Assembly: GCA_963696495.1 (NCBI GenBank)
Contig: CAVOKJ010000001.1
Span: forward strand, 62,001 to 126,000
DNA: 64,000 nt
Origin: Bog-756 sp963696495
GTDB taxonomy: Bacteria > Actinomycetota > Acidimicrobiia > Acidimicrobiales > RAAP-2
Direction of reading: 5' to 3'
Part shown: in pieces, positions 41,490 to 50,786 of the stretch
Numbering within the stretch: the stretch's first letter is position 1
How the letters are laid out: each line of letters begins with the position of its first letter
Made by a program: the position numbers and the translations under genes
The notes under the pieces: generated by a model
What the model saw: the letters and a program-made list of their open reading frames with translations, nothing else
Databases searched by the model: none
What the model was told of the DNA's origin: nothing

Positions 41490-42476
41490 ATGACCGACGA
41501 CATGATGATCCGGGCCGAGGGCCTCACCAAGCGCTACGGCACCACCGTTGCGCTCGCCGGGATCGACCTCGGCGTGCCCCGGGGGTCCATCCTCGGCGTG
41601 CTCGGGCCGAACGGCGCGGGCAAGACCACCGCCGTCCGGATCCTCACCACCCTGGCCGTCCCCGACGACGGGCGGGCGTGGGTGGCCGGCCACGACGTGG
41701 TCACCGAGGCGGCCGACGTGCGGCGCAACATAGGCGTGGCCGCCCAGGACGCCACGCTGGACGAGTCCCTCACCGGGCGGCAGAACCTGGTGATGATCGG
41801 TGAGTTGAGTGGACTGCGGCGGTCGGCCGCCCGAGGGCGGGCCGTCGAGCTGCTCGAGCACTTCGAGCTGTCCGACGCCGCCGACCGCATCCTGAAGGGC
41901 TACTCGGGGGGGATGCGCCGACGGTTGGACCTGGCCGCCAGCGTGGTGACCCGCCCGCCGGTGCTGTTCCTGGACGAGCCCACGACCGGGCTCGATCCGA
42001 CCAGCCGTCTGCGCATGTGGGACGTCATCCGCCAACTGGTCGCCGACGGCACCACCCTGCTGCTCACCACCCAGTACCTCGACGAGGCCGACATCCTGGC
42101 CGACCGCATCATCGTCGTCGACCACGGCCGGGTCATCGCCGAGGGGACGTCGGACGACCTCAAGCGGTCGACCGGCGGGGCGCGGCTCACCGTGACCCTC
42201 TCGGCCCCCGACCCGGCCGCGGTGACGGCACTGGCGGGCCTGGTCGAAGGGCACGTCCATGTGAGCGACGACGGCCGCCGGCTCCAGAGCGCGGTCCGCG
42301 AGGGCTCCGGGCTCGGCACCGAGGTGGTCCGGGCCCTCGACCGGGCCGGCATCAGCGTGGACGACGTGGCCGTGGTCCAGCCCTCCCTCGACGACGTGTT
42401 CTTCGAGCTCACCGGGCGCCCCACCTCGACTGACGTGCCGGACCCCGCCGTCGAGGGGGAGGTGGTGCCGGTATGA
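41490..42476 (+). CDS. DrrA-type ABC exporter ATPase
   Basis: 328-aa ATP-binding subunit of a DrrAB-like exporter. Walker A GPNGAGKTT near 40-48, Q-loop GVAAQDATLD, signature YSGGMRRRLDLAAS near 138-151, Walker B LFLDEPTTGLDP near 158. The C-terminal 100 residues after the ATPase core are the DrrA-type regulatory extension, which here ends with SLDDVFFELTGR. Probably exports a hydrophobic drug or lipid. Overlaps the permease start by four bases. Confidence 0.93.
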   Translation: MTDDMMIRAEGLTKRYGTTVALAGIDLGVPRGSILGVLGPNGAGKTTAVRILTTLAVPDDGRAWVAGHDVVTEAADVRRNIGVAAQDATLDESLTGRQNLVMIGELSGLRRSAARGRAVELLEHFELSDAADRILKGYSGGMRRRLDLAASVVTRPPVLFLDEPTTGLDPTSRLRMWDVIRQLVADGTTLLLTTQYLDEADILADRIIVVDHGRVIAEGTSDDLKRSTGGARLTVTLSAPDPAAVTALAGLVEGHVHVSDDGRRLQSAVREGSGLGTEVVRALDRAGISVDDVAVVQPSLDDVFFELTGRPTSTDVPDPAVEGEVVPV

Positions 42477-43321
42477 CCGTCGTCGCCGAGCGCCCGGCAC
42501 GCACGACGGTGGCCCCGCGCCCGGTCGGGTTGGCGACCAGGTGGCACAACGTCGCCGTGCTCACCCGGCGGAACCTGGTGCACATCCGCCGCGAGCCGGA
42601 GCAGCTCTCGGACGTCACCGTCCAGCCCGTGCTGTTCACCGTCCTGTTCATCTACATCTTCGGTGCCGGCATCGTCATCCCCGGTGGGAGCTACAAGGAC
42701 TTCGCACTGGCCGGGCTGCTGACCCTCAACCTCACCACCTCGTCCATGGGCACGGCGGTCGGGCTCAGCACCGACCTGGCCACCGGCGTGATCGAACGGT
42801 TCCGGACCCTGCCCATGTGGCGGGCGGCCGTGCTCGTCGGCCGGTCGATGGCCGACCTGCTCTCGGCGGCGCTGTGCGTGGTCATCGTCATGCTCACCGG
42901 CCTCGTCATCGGCTGGCGGGCCGATGCGTCGCTCGCCTCGGTGGTGGCGGGGATGGCGGTAGCACTGCTGTTCAGCTACGCGCTCTCGTGGGGATGCGCC
43001 TGCCTGGGCCTCGTCTCGAAGAGCCCCGAGTCGGCGCAGGGCATCGGTCTGATCATCCTGTTCCCGTTGGCCTTCGTGTCCAACGCCATGGTGCCTACCC
43101 AGGGGATGCCGGCCTGGCTCCGGGTGGTCGCCGACTGGAACCCGGTCAGTGCGGTGACCGCCGCCTGCCGTGACCTGTTCGGGAATCCCAATCCCTCGGG
43201 GACCATCCACGCCTGGCCCATGCAGCACCCGGTGGAGGCCGCCCTCGGATGGTCGGTGCTCCTGCTCGTGATCTTCGCCCCCTGGGCCGCCCACCTCTTC
43301 CGGAGCCGCACCACCGAGTAG
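42473..43321 (+). CDS. DrrB-type ABC-2 exporter permease
   Basis: 282-aa ABC-2 membrane subunit with about six spans. The N-terminal amphipathic segment TRRNLVHIRREPEQLSDVTVQPVLFTVLF (in parts RRNLVHIRREP and VQPVLFTVLF) is typical of DrrB. LPMWRAAVLVGRSMADLLS and the FVSNAMVPTQGMPAWLR segment are ABC-2 hallmarks. Translationally coupled to the ATPase (ATGA). The two proteins form the exporter controlled by the divergent TetR gene. Confidence 0.92.
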   Translation: MTVVAERPARTTVAPRPVGLATRWHNVAVLTRRNLVHIRREPEQLSDVTVQPVLFTVLFIYIFGAGIVIPGGSYKDFALAGLLTLNLTTSSMGTAVGLSTDLATGVIERFRTLPMWRAAVLVGRSMADLLSAALCVVIVMLTGLVIGWRADASLASVVAGMAVALLFSYALSWGCACLGLVSKSPESAQGIGLIILFPLAFVSNAMVPTQGMPAWLRVVADWNPVSAVTAACRDLFGNPNPSGTIHAWPMQHPVEAALGWSVLLLVIFAPWAAHLFRSRTTE

Positions 43322-43362
43322 TGCCGACCGCCCCGACCCGGTGCGACGGGGTTCCCGTGCCG

Positions 43363-43368
43363 TAGCAT
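43363..43368 (+). promoter_or_regulatory. -10 box of the dehydrogenase (leaderless)
   Basis: TAGCAT, seven bases before GTG 43376. An apparent ATG at 43367 overlaps the box itself and so is unlikely to be the start. Confidence 0.5.
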
Positions 43369-43375
43369 GAGCGCC

Positions 43376-44410
43376 GTGCCGGCCGACCAGATGACCGCCG
43401 CCGTCTATGTCGGGGACGGTCTCCTCGAGGTCGAGCAGGTCCCGTTGCCCCAGCCGCAACCGGGCGAACTGCTGGTCGAGGTGTCGGTGTGCGGCATCTG
43501 CGGCTCCGACCTCCACCTGGTCCTCGACCGCTACGCCCGGCCGGGGGCGATCCTCGGCCACGAGTGGTCGGGGGTGGTCGTCTCGGCCGACTCGGCGGGG
43601 GACGACTGGGACGTCGGCGACCGGGTGGTGTTCACGCCGACGCCGGGCTGTGGCTCGTGCCGTCCCTGCCGTCGCGGCCGGCCGTCGGTCTGCCTCGGAC
43701 GCCAACAGTCCGACATGCGCGAGATGCGGGGTGCCTTCGCCGAGTACCTGACGGTCTCGTCGGCCAACGCGCTGCGCATACCCCGGACGCTCGACGATCG
43801 CGGGGCGGCCCTCGCCGAGCCCACGGCTATAGCACTCCACGCCATCGAGCTCGCCGACGTGCGGGCCGACGACCGGGTCCTGATCACCGGGGCGGGCCCG
43901 GTCGGCCTGGTCATCACCGCCGTCCTGGCCGCCCGGGGGGTGACCGACGTGACGGTGAGCGAGCCGGTCGCGTCGCGCCGTCGTCGGGCCCTGGCCATCG
44001 GAGCCAGCGAGGCCATCGAGCCCGGGAACCTCGCCGAGCCGGCGCTGGGGGTCACCGTGCCCGGTGCCTACACGGTGGCCTTCGAGTGCTCCGGCCGGGC
44101 CGACGCCGCCGAGCAGGCGCTCGGCCAGCTGGACCGGGCTGGGACGCTGGTGTTCGTCGGGACGGGCGCCACACCGGTGCAGGTGAACCACAACCGGATG
44201 ATCGTCCTCGAGCTGGAAGCGATCGGCACCGTCAACTACAGCGCCGACGGCTTCGCCCCGGCGTTGGCCCTGCTGGACGGCGGCGAGCTCCCGGTCGACC
44301 TGCTCGTCGAGGAGGACGACGTGTCCCTGGGTGACGTCATGGAGACCATGCGACGGCTGTCCCGGGGCGAGATCCCCGCCAAGGTGCTGGTGAACCCGGG
44401 GGGGCGATGA
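43376..44410 (+). CDS. zinc-dependent medium-chain dehydrogenase
   Basis: 344-aa MDR-family alcohol/polyol dehydrogenase. Catalytic zinc ligands in VCGICGSDLH near 35-44 and GHEWSG near 60-65. The four structural-zinc cysteines are present in GCGSCRPCRRGRPSVC near 93-108. Rossmann motif ITGAGPVGLV near 165. It resembles the threonine/butanediol dehydrogenase group. GTG 43376 was chosen from the -10 box position. Its stop overlaps the VOC protein start, so both are made together. Confidence 0.9.
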   Translation: MPADQMTAAVYVGDGLLEVEQVPLPQPQPGELLVEVSVCGICGSDLHLVLDRYARPGAILGHEWSGVVVSADSAGDDWDVGDRVVFTPTPGCGSCRPCRRGRPSVCLGRQQSDMREMRGAFAEYLTVSSANALRIPRTLDDRGAALAEPTAIALHAIELADVRADDRVLITGAGPVGLVITAVLAARGVTDVTVSEPVASRRRRALAIGASEAIEPGNLAEPALGVTVPGAYTVAFECSGRADAAEQALGQLDRAGTLVFVGTGATPVQVNHNRMIVLELEAIGTVNYSADGFAPALALLDGGELPVDLLVEEDDVSLGDVMETMRRLSRGEIPAKVLVNPGGR

Positions 44411-44868
44411 CCGACCGTCCGACGCTCCGACCGGTCATCAACCACGTGGCCATCAGTGTGGACGCCGCCGTGCTCGACGACGCCGGCCGGGCGTCGCTCG
44501 TCGACTTCTTCGGCGACGTGTTCGGCTGGGTGGAGGGGGACAACAGCACCGAGCAGGGCGATCCCCTCATCCTCTGGACGGGCGAGATGCGCCAGTACCT
44601 CTATCTCCTGCCGGCCACCGACGACTTCCTCCGGGCGCCGAGGCTCGACCACTTCGGCCTGGAGGTCGCCTCGTTGGCGGAGCTCGAGGCCATCCTCGAC
44701 CGGGCCAAGGGCTATCAGCGGAGTGACGAACGCGTCACCATCATCGACCGGGGGGAGATGGTGACCCACGGGACGGCCTCCGACTTCACGCTGACCAACG
44801 CCTATATCGGCTTCCTCATCCCCCTGCTCATCGAGCTCCAGCACATCACCGAGCGACCGACGGCCTGA
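44407..44868 (+). CDS. VOC-superfamily (glyoxalase-fold) protein
   Basis: 153-aa protein. INHVAISVDAAVLDDAGRASLVDFFGDVFGW (in parts INHVAISVD and LVDFFGDVFGW) and LDHFGLEVASLAELEAIL are the two half-barrels of the vicinal-oxygen-chelate fold, with His residues in NHVAI and DHFGL as possible metal ligands. Activity unknown; isomerase, dioxygenase or lyase are all possible. Translationally coupled to the zinc dehydrogenase by ATGA, so it probably acts on the same metabolite. Confidence 0.8.
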   Translation: MTDRPTLRPVINHVAISVDAAVLDDAGRASLVDFFGDVFGWVEGDNSTEQGDPLILWTGEMRQYLYLLPATDDFLRAPRLDHFGLEVASLAELEAILDRAKGYQRSDERVTIIDRGEMVTHGTASDFTLTNAYIGFLIPLLIELQHITERPTA

Positions 44869-44958
44869 ACGCAGGGGTCGTACCGGGTTGGGTCGGGGCC
44901 CGCCGCCCGACCACCTCGGCACCCGACGAGCGGAGCCAGCTCTGGAAGAATCGCTTCC

Positions 44959-45549
44959 ATGACCTCCGAGCAGAGCGGTGACGGTGGCGGGCCCGACGCC
45001 GGCGGGCAGACCTCGTGGTCGTTCGCACTGCTGCTGGGTGCGGCCGACCTCCCCGGCGGGCCGTGGGCGATCGAGGAGGAACGGTCGTGGCCCACCGGGC
45101 AGCTCGACCCGGAGAGCGCCAAGAGCCGCAGGGCCCTCGAGGCGGGAGGCATCACCGCGTGGAGGAAGCTCGCCGAAGCAGGGACGTCGCGCTCGGCGTG
45201 GGCCGAGGTCGTGCCCTACTCGACCGCTGAGGATGCGGGGCTGTCACTGGTCCAGGTCCCGAAGTTCTTCCTCGGCCCGTTGCGTCCCGACGAGACGGTG
45301 CTCGACGAGCGGGTGGTGCACGGCCGGGAGGTGCCGGGCCTGCCGGGCCCGTGGATCCTCGACAAGTCGTCGAGGGGGCCGCAGGGCGACGTCGAGGCTC
45401 GCTACGTGGCCGGAACGGTCGGCCCGGTCCTCTCCATCACCTGTTTCTCCGGTCGGTTCGGCGACTGGACCTGGCCCGACGTCGTCCGGCTCAGCGCGGC
45501 ACAGGCCGACGCCGTCCGCCGGGCGGTCAGCGTTGCCCGCGACCAGTAG
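44959..45549 (+). CDS. unrecognised protein, 196 aa
   Basis: I do not recognise the family. The product is soluble, without signal peptide or membrane segment, and rich in Trp (SWSFALLLGAADLPGGPWAIEEERSWPTGQ in parts). It has a beta-rich middle with GREVPGLPGPWILDKSSRG and ends CFSGRFGDWTWPDVVRLSAAQADAVRRAV in part. Codon use is strongly G/C at third positions, so it is very likely a real gene. A short inverted repeat GGAAG-AATCG-CTTCC (44943-44957) abuts the ATG and could affect initiation. It stands alone between the VOC and GGDEF-EAL genes. Confidence 0.7.
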   Translation: MTSEQSGDGGGPDAGGQTSWSFALLLGAADLPGGPWAIEEERSWPTGQLDPESAKSRRALEAGGITAWRKLAEAGTSRSAWAEVVPYSTAEDAGLSLVQVPKFFLGPLRPDETVLDERVVHGREVPGLPGPWILDKSSRGPQGDVEARYVAGTVGPVLSITCFSGRFGDWTWPDVVRLSAAQADAVRRAVSVARDQ

Positions 45550-45630
45550 CCCCTGAACTGCTCGTTTCTCGGGCACTACCAGGTCAGGGCACCAGATTCG
45601 AGGCGACCACCGGGTTCAAGAAGGCGGCCG

Positions 45631-48021
45631 ATGGTGTCGATGACCCTGCAGGCGACTCCCATGACCCCCTCGACCTCCACAGCTTCCGTCGGCGGCACCG
45701 ACGGAACCGTCCGACCAGAGCACGACGAACCAGCGCGCCCCCGGCCGGCGCCCAGCCGGAGGCGGTCGCTGCTCAGCCCCTCGGTCCTGGCCTACCTGAT
45801 GGGGCCGTTCGCCCTCGTGGCCATCCTCCTCCTCATGCGGTTCGGCGACGTGGCGCGTGAGCCGGTGTGGCTGTGGATCGCCGTCTTCGTCGCCACCCCG
45901 CTGGCCAGCGTGACGGCTGACCGGTACTGCGAGCTGCGACCCGGGTCGGTCAGCCTGCACGTCCGGGTCGCCGCCCAGGCCGCCGGGGTGACCATGGTCA
46001 TCTACCTGAGCGGTTGGGGCCCCGTGCTGTCGGGTGCCTACGCATTCCTGGCCCTCGAGAACGTGTCGCACAGCGGCTCGCGGGCCTGGCGGGTCACGAC
46101 CCTGTGGAGCCTGACGGGGATCGCCGTCGGCCAACTCGCCATCTCGGAGGGGTGGGCGCCCTCGGAGCTCTCGGTGTCCCGGGCCAACGCCCTGGCCCTG
46201 ATGGGCGCGTTCATCCTCGTGTTCATCATCCGGATGGCCGGCGCCACCATGGAGCAGAAAGAGGATGCCGAAGCGTCGATGCGGCTCAGCGAGGACCGGT
46301 TCCGCTCACTGATCCAGCACTCGTCGGACACGACGATGGTCATGGACGGCCAGGGCGTCTGCACCTACGTGAGCCCGGCCATCACCGAGCTGCTGGGCCT
46401 GGCTCCCGACGATGTGGTCGGCCGGCTCGCCACGGACTTCGTCCATCCCGACGACCGTCCGCACGTGACCGACCTCTTGGGTACCGCATTCCAGTCGGGC
46501 CCGGGCCGGATGCTCGTCCAGTTCCGCATGGCCGGGGACGACGGGCGGTGGCGGGAGGTCGAGGCGGTGGTGACCAACCAGATGGAGCGGCCGTCGGTGG
46601 CCGGGTACGTCGCCAACGTCCGGGACATCACCGAGCGCAAGGAGTTCGAAGCACTGCTGGCCCACCGGGCCCTCCACGATCCCCTGACCGGACTGGCCAA
46701 CCGCCAGCTCATCTTGGACAGGACCGAGCAGATGCTGGCGAGGGTGCGCCGGTCCTTCGAGCCGGTGGCCGCCTTCTTCGTCGATCTCGACAACTTCAAG
46801 GACGCCAACGACTCGCTCGGCCACGAGGCGGGCGACAAACTGCTGCAGGCGGTGGCCGCCCGGTTCACCGGCATGCTGCGGGCCAGCGACACCGTGGGAC
46901 GGCTCGGTGGCGACGAGTTCGTCGTGCTCGTCGAGGGCATGTCGCTGGCATCGGGTCCCGTGCTGGTGGCGGAGCGGATCCGAGAGGTCCTCCGGGAGCC
47001 GTTCCGCATCGAGGGCTACGAGGCACTCCCCATCACGGTCACGGCCAGCATCGGGATCGCCACCGGCGACCGGACCACGGCCCAGGAGCTCCTGCGTGAC
47101 GCCGACATCGCCCTGTACCGGGCCAAGGCGGCGGGCCGGAACAGCTTCGTGGTCTTCGAGCCGGCCATGCAGTCGGCGGCCATCGACCGTCTCGAGCTGC
47201 GGTCGGACCTCGACTCCGCCCTGGCCACCGATCAGTTCTTCCTCCTCTATCAACCGATCGTCGAGCTCGAGACGCTGCAGGTGCGCGGCGTCGAAGCCCT
47301 GATCCGCTGGGAGCACCCGGTGCGCGGGACGATTCCCCCCGACGACTTCATCCCGCTCCTCGAGGACAGCGGTGCGATCCTCGAGGTGGGCCGGTGGGTC
47401 CTCGGCGAGGCGTGTGCGGAAGGGGCGCGGTGGCACCGGCAGGGCCACCCCATCACCGTGTCGGTCAACGTGTCCATGCGGCAGCTCGAGTCCGACCGAC
47501 TGGTCCACGATGTGCGCGAGGCCCTGGCCACCAGCACGCTCGATCCGCGCCGGCTGACGCTCGAGATCACCGAGTCGACCCTGATGAGGGATGCCCGGGC
47601 CACGGTCGACCGCCTGCGGGAACTGAAGGAGATCGGGGTGCGGATCGCCATCGACGACTTCGGCACGGGGTACTCGTCGATGGCCTACCTGCGGCAGTTC
47701 CCGGTCGACGTGCTGAAGATCGACCGGTCGTTCGTGGCCGACATGCACGCCTCGTCGGACGCCCACGCCCTGATCCGCACGCTGGTGGAGCTGGGCCGCA
47801 CGCTCGGCCTGGTCACCCTGGCGGAGGGGATCGAGCTCGGCTCCCAGCTCGACGGACTGCGCCGGGAGCGGTGCGACATCGGCCAGGGGTACCTGTTCTC
47901 CAAGCCGGTCCTGTCCGATGAGGTCGACCGCCTCCTCGAGCGTCCCGGCCGCCGGCCGGCGCCGGCGGACGTCTCCGATCACGTGAGGTCGTTGTCGCCC
48001 TCGGACGTGGCCCCGGCCTGA
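45631..48021 (+). CDS. membrane PAS-GGDEF-EAL cyclic-di-GMP enzyme
   Basis: 796 aa. About five N-terminal membrane spans (50-210) form a sensor, then a PAS domain (about 220-340), a GGDEF domain with intact RLGGDEF near 424-430, and an EAL domain with intact GVEALIRWEH near 553-562 and DDFGTGYSS near 675. Both the cyclase and phosphodiesterase signatures look active, so the net activity is unknown. It may switch between motile and attached states. ATG 45631; a second ATG at 45640 is possible. No co-transcribed partner. Confidence 0.93.
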   Translation: MVSMTLQATPMTPSTSTASVGGTDGTVRPEHDEPARPRPAPSRRRSLLSPSVLAYLMGPFALVAILLLMRFGDVAREPVWLWIAVFVATPLASVTADRYCELRPGSVSLHVRVAAQAAGVTMVIYLSGWGPVLSGAYAFLALENVSHSGSRAWRVTTLWSLTGIAVGQLAISEGWAPSELSVSRANALALMGAFILVFIIRMAGATMEQKEDAEASMRLSEDRFRSLIQHSSDTTMVMDGQGVCTYVSPAITELLGLAPDDVVGRLATDFVHPDDRPHVTDLLGTAFQSGPGRMLVQFRMAGDDGRWREVEAVVTNQMERPSVAGYVANVRDITERKEFEALLAHRALHDPLTGLANRQLILDRTEQMLARVRRSFEPVAAFFVDLDNFKDANDSLGHEAGDKLLQAVAARFTGMLRASDTVGRLGGDEFVVLVEGMSLASGPVLVAERIREVLREPFRIEGYEALPITVTASIGIATGDRTTAQELLRDADIALYRAKAAGRNSFVVFEPAMQSAAIDRLELRSDLDSALATDQFFLLYQPIVELETLQVRGVEALIRWEHPVRGTIPPDDFIPLLEDSGAILEVGRWVLGEACAEGARWHRQGHPITVSVNVSMRQLESDRLVHDVREALATSTLDPRRLTLEITESTLMRDARATVDRLRELKEIGVRIAIDDFGTGYSSMAYLRQFPVDVLKIDRSFVADMHASSDAHALIRTLVELGRTLGLVTLAEGIELGSQLDGLRRERCDIGQGYLFSKPVLSDEVDRLLERPGRRPAPADVSDHVRSLSPSDVAPA

Positions 48022-48111
48022 GCCGACCCGTCGTCGCCCGCACCGTCGACCCGCTGCGCCGGGGGCACCGGCGCGCATCCGGGCGCACCCCCAGCGGGGA
48101 GCGGCACCCCC

Positions 48112-48993
48112 TCAGTGGATGGCCAGCGCCACCACCAGACCGACGGGCAGGAAGACCCAGCCCCAGCGGACGGCAACCATCACCACCCCGGACCGGTAGC
48201 CGTACAGCACCGCCTGTTGGGGAGGGTTGAAGGCGGGCGGCCCGAATGCGGACAGGACGGCGATGACGTCCACTGCGGGGGAGCGGATGGCCACGGCCAC
48301 GGCGACCAGGTAGACGATCCGCACCGCCGTGAGGACGATCCATCTCGACGTGTCGGTGCGGGAGTGGACGACGGCGACGTTGTGGGGGTGGAACACCGAG
48401 CCCGTGTAGAGGCCCGCACCCACGAAGGCCAGGAGTGGCCCGGCCACCGTCAGGACCCATCGTGAGGCGGCCGGCGCCGGCCCGGCCAGGTGGAGCGCCA
48501 GCCCCACGGCCACGGCCACGAGCATCGACTGGTCGATCCAGGTGGTCGATCGGCGTTGCCTGATCGGTGCGTCCCGGCGCATCAGGTGGATGCTGGCGGC
48601 GTTGGTGAGGGCGTAGGCGGCATTCGTCAGTGCGGCGACCATGCTGCCGGTCGGACCGATCAGTGCGCCGGCCAGCGGCTGCACCCAGAAGGTGACGTTG
48701 GGGAAGGCGGCCCAGCCCTCCAGTGCGGCCAGTCCGTGGCTGCGCCGTCCCCGGACCGCGGTGGCAGCTCCGAGGAGGACCAGGCCCACGCCGGCGAGCA
48801 CGATCGGGTCGAGGATCTGGCGGACGGCCGTCAGCCTCCAGGCCGAGAAGAGCCCGAGCAGGGCGGCCGTGGCCACCAGCTGCACGCGCAGGTAGACCGG
48901 CCATGCCTGGCGCAGCCGGGGGCCCGATCGGTGGACGAGGAGGCCGATGACCGCTCCCGCCCCGTAGGCACCGAAGGTGATGGCCAGGCTCAT
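48112..48993 (-). CDS. AEC (auxin efflux carrier)-like membrane transporter
   Basis: 293 aa with about ten hydrophobic segments and short loops. ITFGAYGAGAVIGLLVHRSG at the N-terminus, a central break with TNAAYALTNAASIHLMRR, and a second set of spans fit the inverted-repeat layout of AEC/BART-type permeases, but I see no diagnostic motif. Substrate unknown; members move malonate, malate or other organic acids. It follows a frameshifted acetolactate-synthase-like gene by 46 bases on the same strand, so both may concern 2-oxo or organic acids. Confidence 0.5.
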   Translation of the reverse strand: MSLAITFGAYGAGAVIGLLVHRSGPRLRQAWPVYLRVQLVATAALLGLFSAWRLTAVRQILDPIVLAGVGLVLLGAATAVRGRRSHGLAALEGWAAFPNVTFWVQPLAGALIGPTGSMVAALTNAAYALTNAASIHLMRRDAPIRQRRSTTWIDQSMLVAVAVGLALHLAGPAPAASRWVLTVAGPLLAFVGAGLYTGSVFHPHNVAVVHSRTDTSRWIVLTAVRIVYLVAVAVAIRSPAVDVIAVLSAFGPPAFNPPQQAVLYGYRSGVVMVAVRWGWVFLPVGLVVALAIH

Positions 48994-49039
48994 GCGGGCA
49001 CGGGTGGGGTCCGGGTGGCGGCCGGGGGCGGGCGCAGTG

Positions 49040-50702
49040 TCAGGACATCGATTCGTCGAGCTCGCCGAGCGAGCGGATGAGCTCGAGGTTGGCTGTGTAG
49101 TCGACCGGGCACACGATGACCGACACGGTGTCGGCGGCCAGCGCCGATCGGAGGGTCGGGAGGAGCTCGTCGGCGGACTCGATCCGGTGTCCGACGGCTC
49201 CGAAGCTCTCCGCGTAGGCGACGAAGTCGGGGTTGGCGAATCGGGTGTCGATGTCGTGGCCCAGCTCGAGGTCCATCTTCCAGCTGATGAGCCCGTAGGC
49301 ATCGTCCACCCAGATGAGGACCACCATGGCGATCCCCTCCCGGAGGGCGGTCTCGATCTCCTGGGAATTCATCGAGGAACGCGCCATCGCCGGTGGCGAC
49401 GAGGATCTTCGCACCGGGTCTGGCGATCTTGGCCCCGATGGCACCGGGGAGCGTCCATGCCATGGTCGACAGCCCGTTGGACATGAGGCACGTGTTGGGT
49501 GAGTAGGTGGGATACAGCCGGGCCATCCACATCTTCAGCGCCCCGGTGTCCACGAGGACGATGTCCTGGCGACCGAGGGCCTTGCGGGTATCGGCGACGA
49601 TCCGCGCCGGGGCGAGGGGGAAGCGATCATCCTTGGCGCCCCGGGCGAACTCGTCGGCCAGGAGATGGCGGATCCGCCGCTCCTCGGCGTGGGGTGGGAA
49701 GGGACGCCCGACCTCGTCGGCCAGAACGGTGAGGATCCGGCTGATGTCGGCCTGGAGGCCGACGGCGACGGTGTAGTGACGGTCCACCTCGGCGGGGAAC
49801 CGGTGGATGTGGATGATCTTCTTGTCACCCCGCGGGTTGATGCGCACCGGATCGAACTCCTGCAGCTCGTAGCCCACCGCCACGAGCACGTCCGCCTGGT
49901 CGAACCCGAAATTGACGTAGTCGTGCCTCATGAAGCCGACCGTGCCCAGTGCCTGGGGATGGTCGTCGGGGAGGATCCCCTTGCCGTGGAAGGTGGTCAC
50001 CACCGGGACGTTGAGCCGCTCGGCGAAGCGGAGGATCGCCGGGCCGGCCTCGGCCCGGGTCGCCCCGTGCCCGGCCAGCACGATGGGGTTCCGGGCCTCA
50101 CGGAGGACGGTGACCGCCCGGGCCACCTGGTCGGGGGACGGCTCGTCCGGTCGGGGCACGTTGACCGGGAGCGGCCGGGCGTCGGCCGGTGCCGGTGCCT
50201 TCTCGACGTCCTCGGGCAGCGCCAGGTAGACGGCTCCGGGCCGCTCGGTCCGCGCCAGCTTGAAGGCCTTGCGGACCATCTCGGGCGCGGCGGCGGGGGT
50301 CGCCACCAGTGCTGACCACTTGGTGACCGGGGCGAACATCGACACCAGGTCGACGCCCTGGTGCGACTCCTTGAAGCTCCTCGACATCCCGACCTGGGCC
50401 GACAGGGCGACCAAGGGCGTGGAGTTGGTGGTGGCGTCGGCCGTTCCCAACAGCAGGTTGATGGCGCCGGGGCCGAGCGTGGCGGAGCACACCCCCGGCC
50501 GGCCGGTGAGGCGGCCGTAGGTCTCGGCCATGAACGACGCGCCCTGTTCGTGGCGCACGAGCACGTAGCGGATCGAGGATCGGGACAGGGCCTCGACCAG
50601 ATGGATGTTCTCCTCACCGGGGATGCCGAACACGTGGGTGACGCCCTCGTTCTCGAGGCAGTCCACGACGAGTTCGGCCACCGTCGTTGCTCGATGGCTC
50701 AC
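49040..50702 (-). pseudogene. acetolactate-synthase-like thiamine-PP enzyme, frameshifted
   Basis: Two frames join into one ThDP-dependent enzyme of about 550 aa. The first part runs from GTG 50702 (GVTHVFGIPGEENI, catalytic-Glu region RHEQGASFMAE) to GDGAFL. The second resumes as MNSQEIETALREG...VVLIWVDDAYGLISWKMDLE and ends at 49040. One extra base near 49373 breaks the GDG...N ThDP-binding motif. Without it the text reads as an intact AlsS/acetolactate synthase-like protein. This could be a true mutation, a sequencing error or, less likely, programmed slippage. TAGGAT (50715-50710) is seven bases before the GTG. Confidence 0.85.
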
Positions 50703-50709
50703 GGCGACG

Positions 50710-50715
50710 ATCCTA
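50710..50715 (-). promoter_or_regulatory. -10 box of the acetolactate-synthase-like gene (leaderless)
   Basis: TAGGAT on the minus strand, seven bases before GTG 50702, with no Shine-Dalgarno. Confidence 0.5.
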
Positions 50716-50740
50716 GGAGAGTGGCCCCGCGCCCCACGAC

Positions 50741-50786
50741 GGTCGGCCCGGTCACCAGTCGGTCGGCCCGGTCATCAGCCGGTCGG
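50741..50786. repeat. 20-bp tandem repeat ending at the SnoaL stop
   Basis: GGTCGGCCCGGTCACCAGTC (50741-50760) and GGTCGGCCCGGTCATCAGCC (50761-50780) differ at two positions, followed by a partial third copy that runs into the stop codon (50787-50789) of the SnoaL-like gene. Confidence 0.75.

Noticed and set aside
41900..44191. Minus-strand frame of 763 codons across the exporter and dehydrogenase
   Set aside because: Opposes three well-supported genes and has low-complexity His/Asp/Arg composition.
49040..49444. Treating the C-terminal part of the acetolactate-synthase-like protein as its own gene
   Set aside because: Its N-terminal residues before MNSQE do not fit, and the sequence continues the upstream frame exactly after removing one base.
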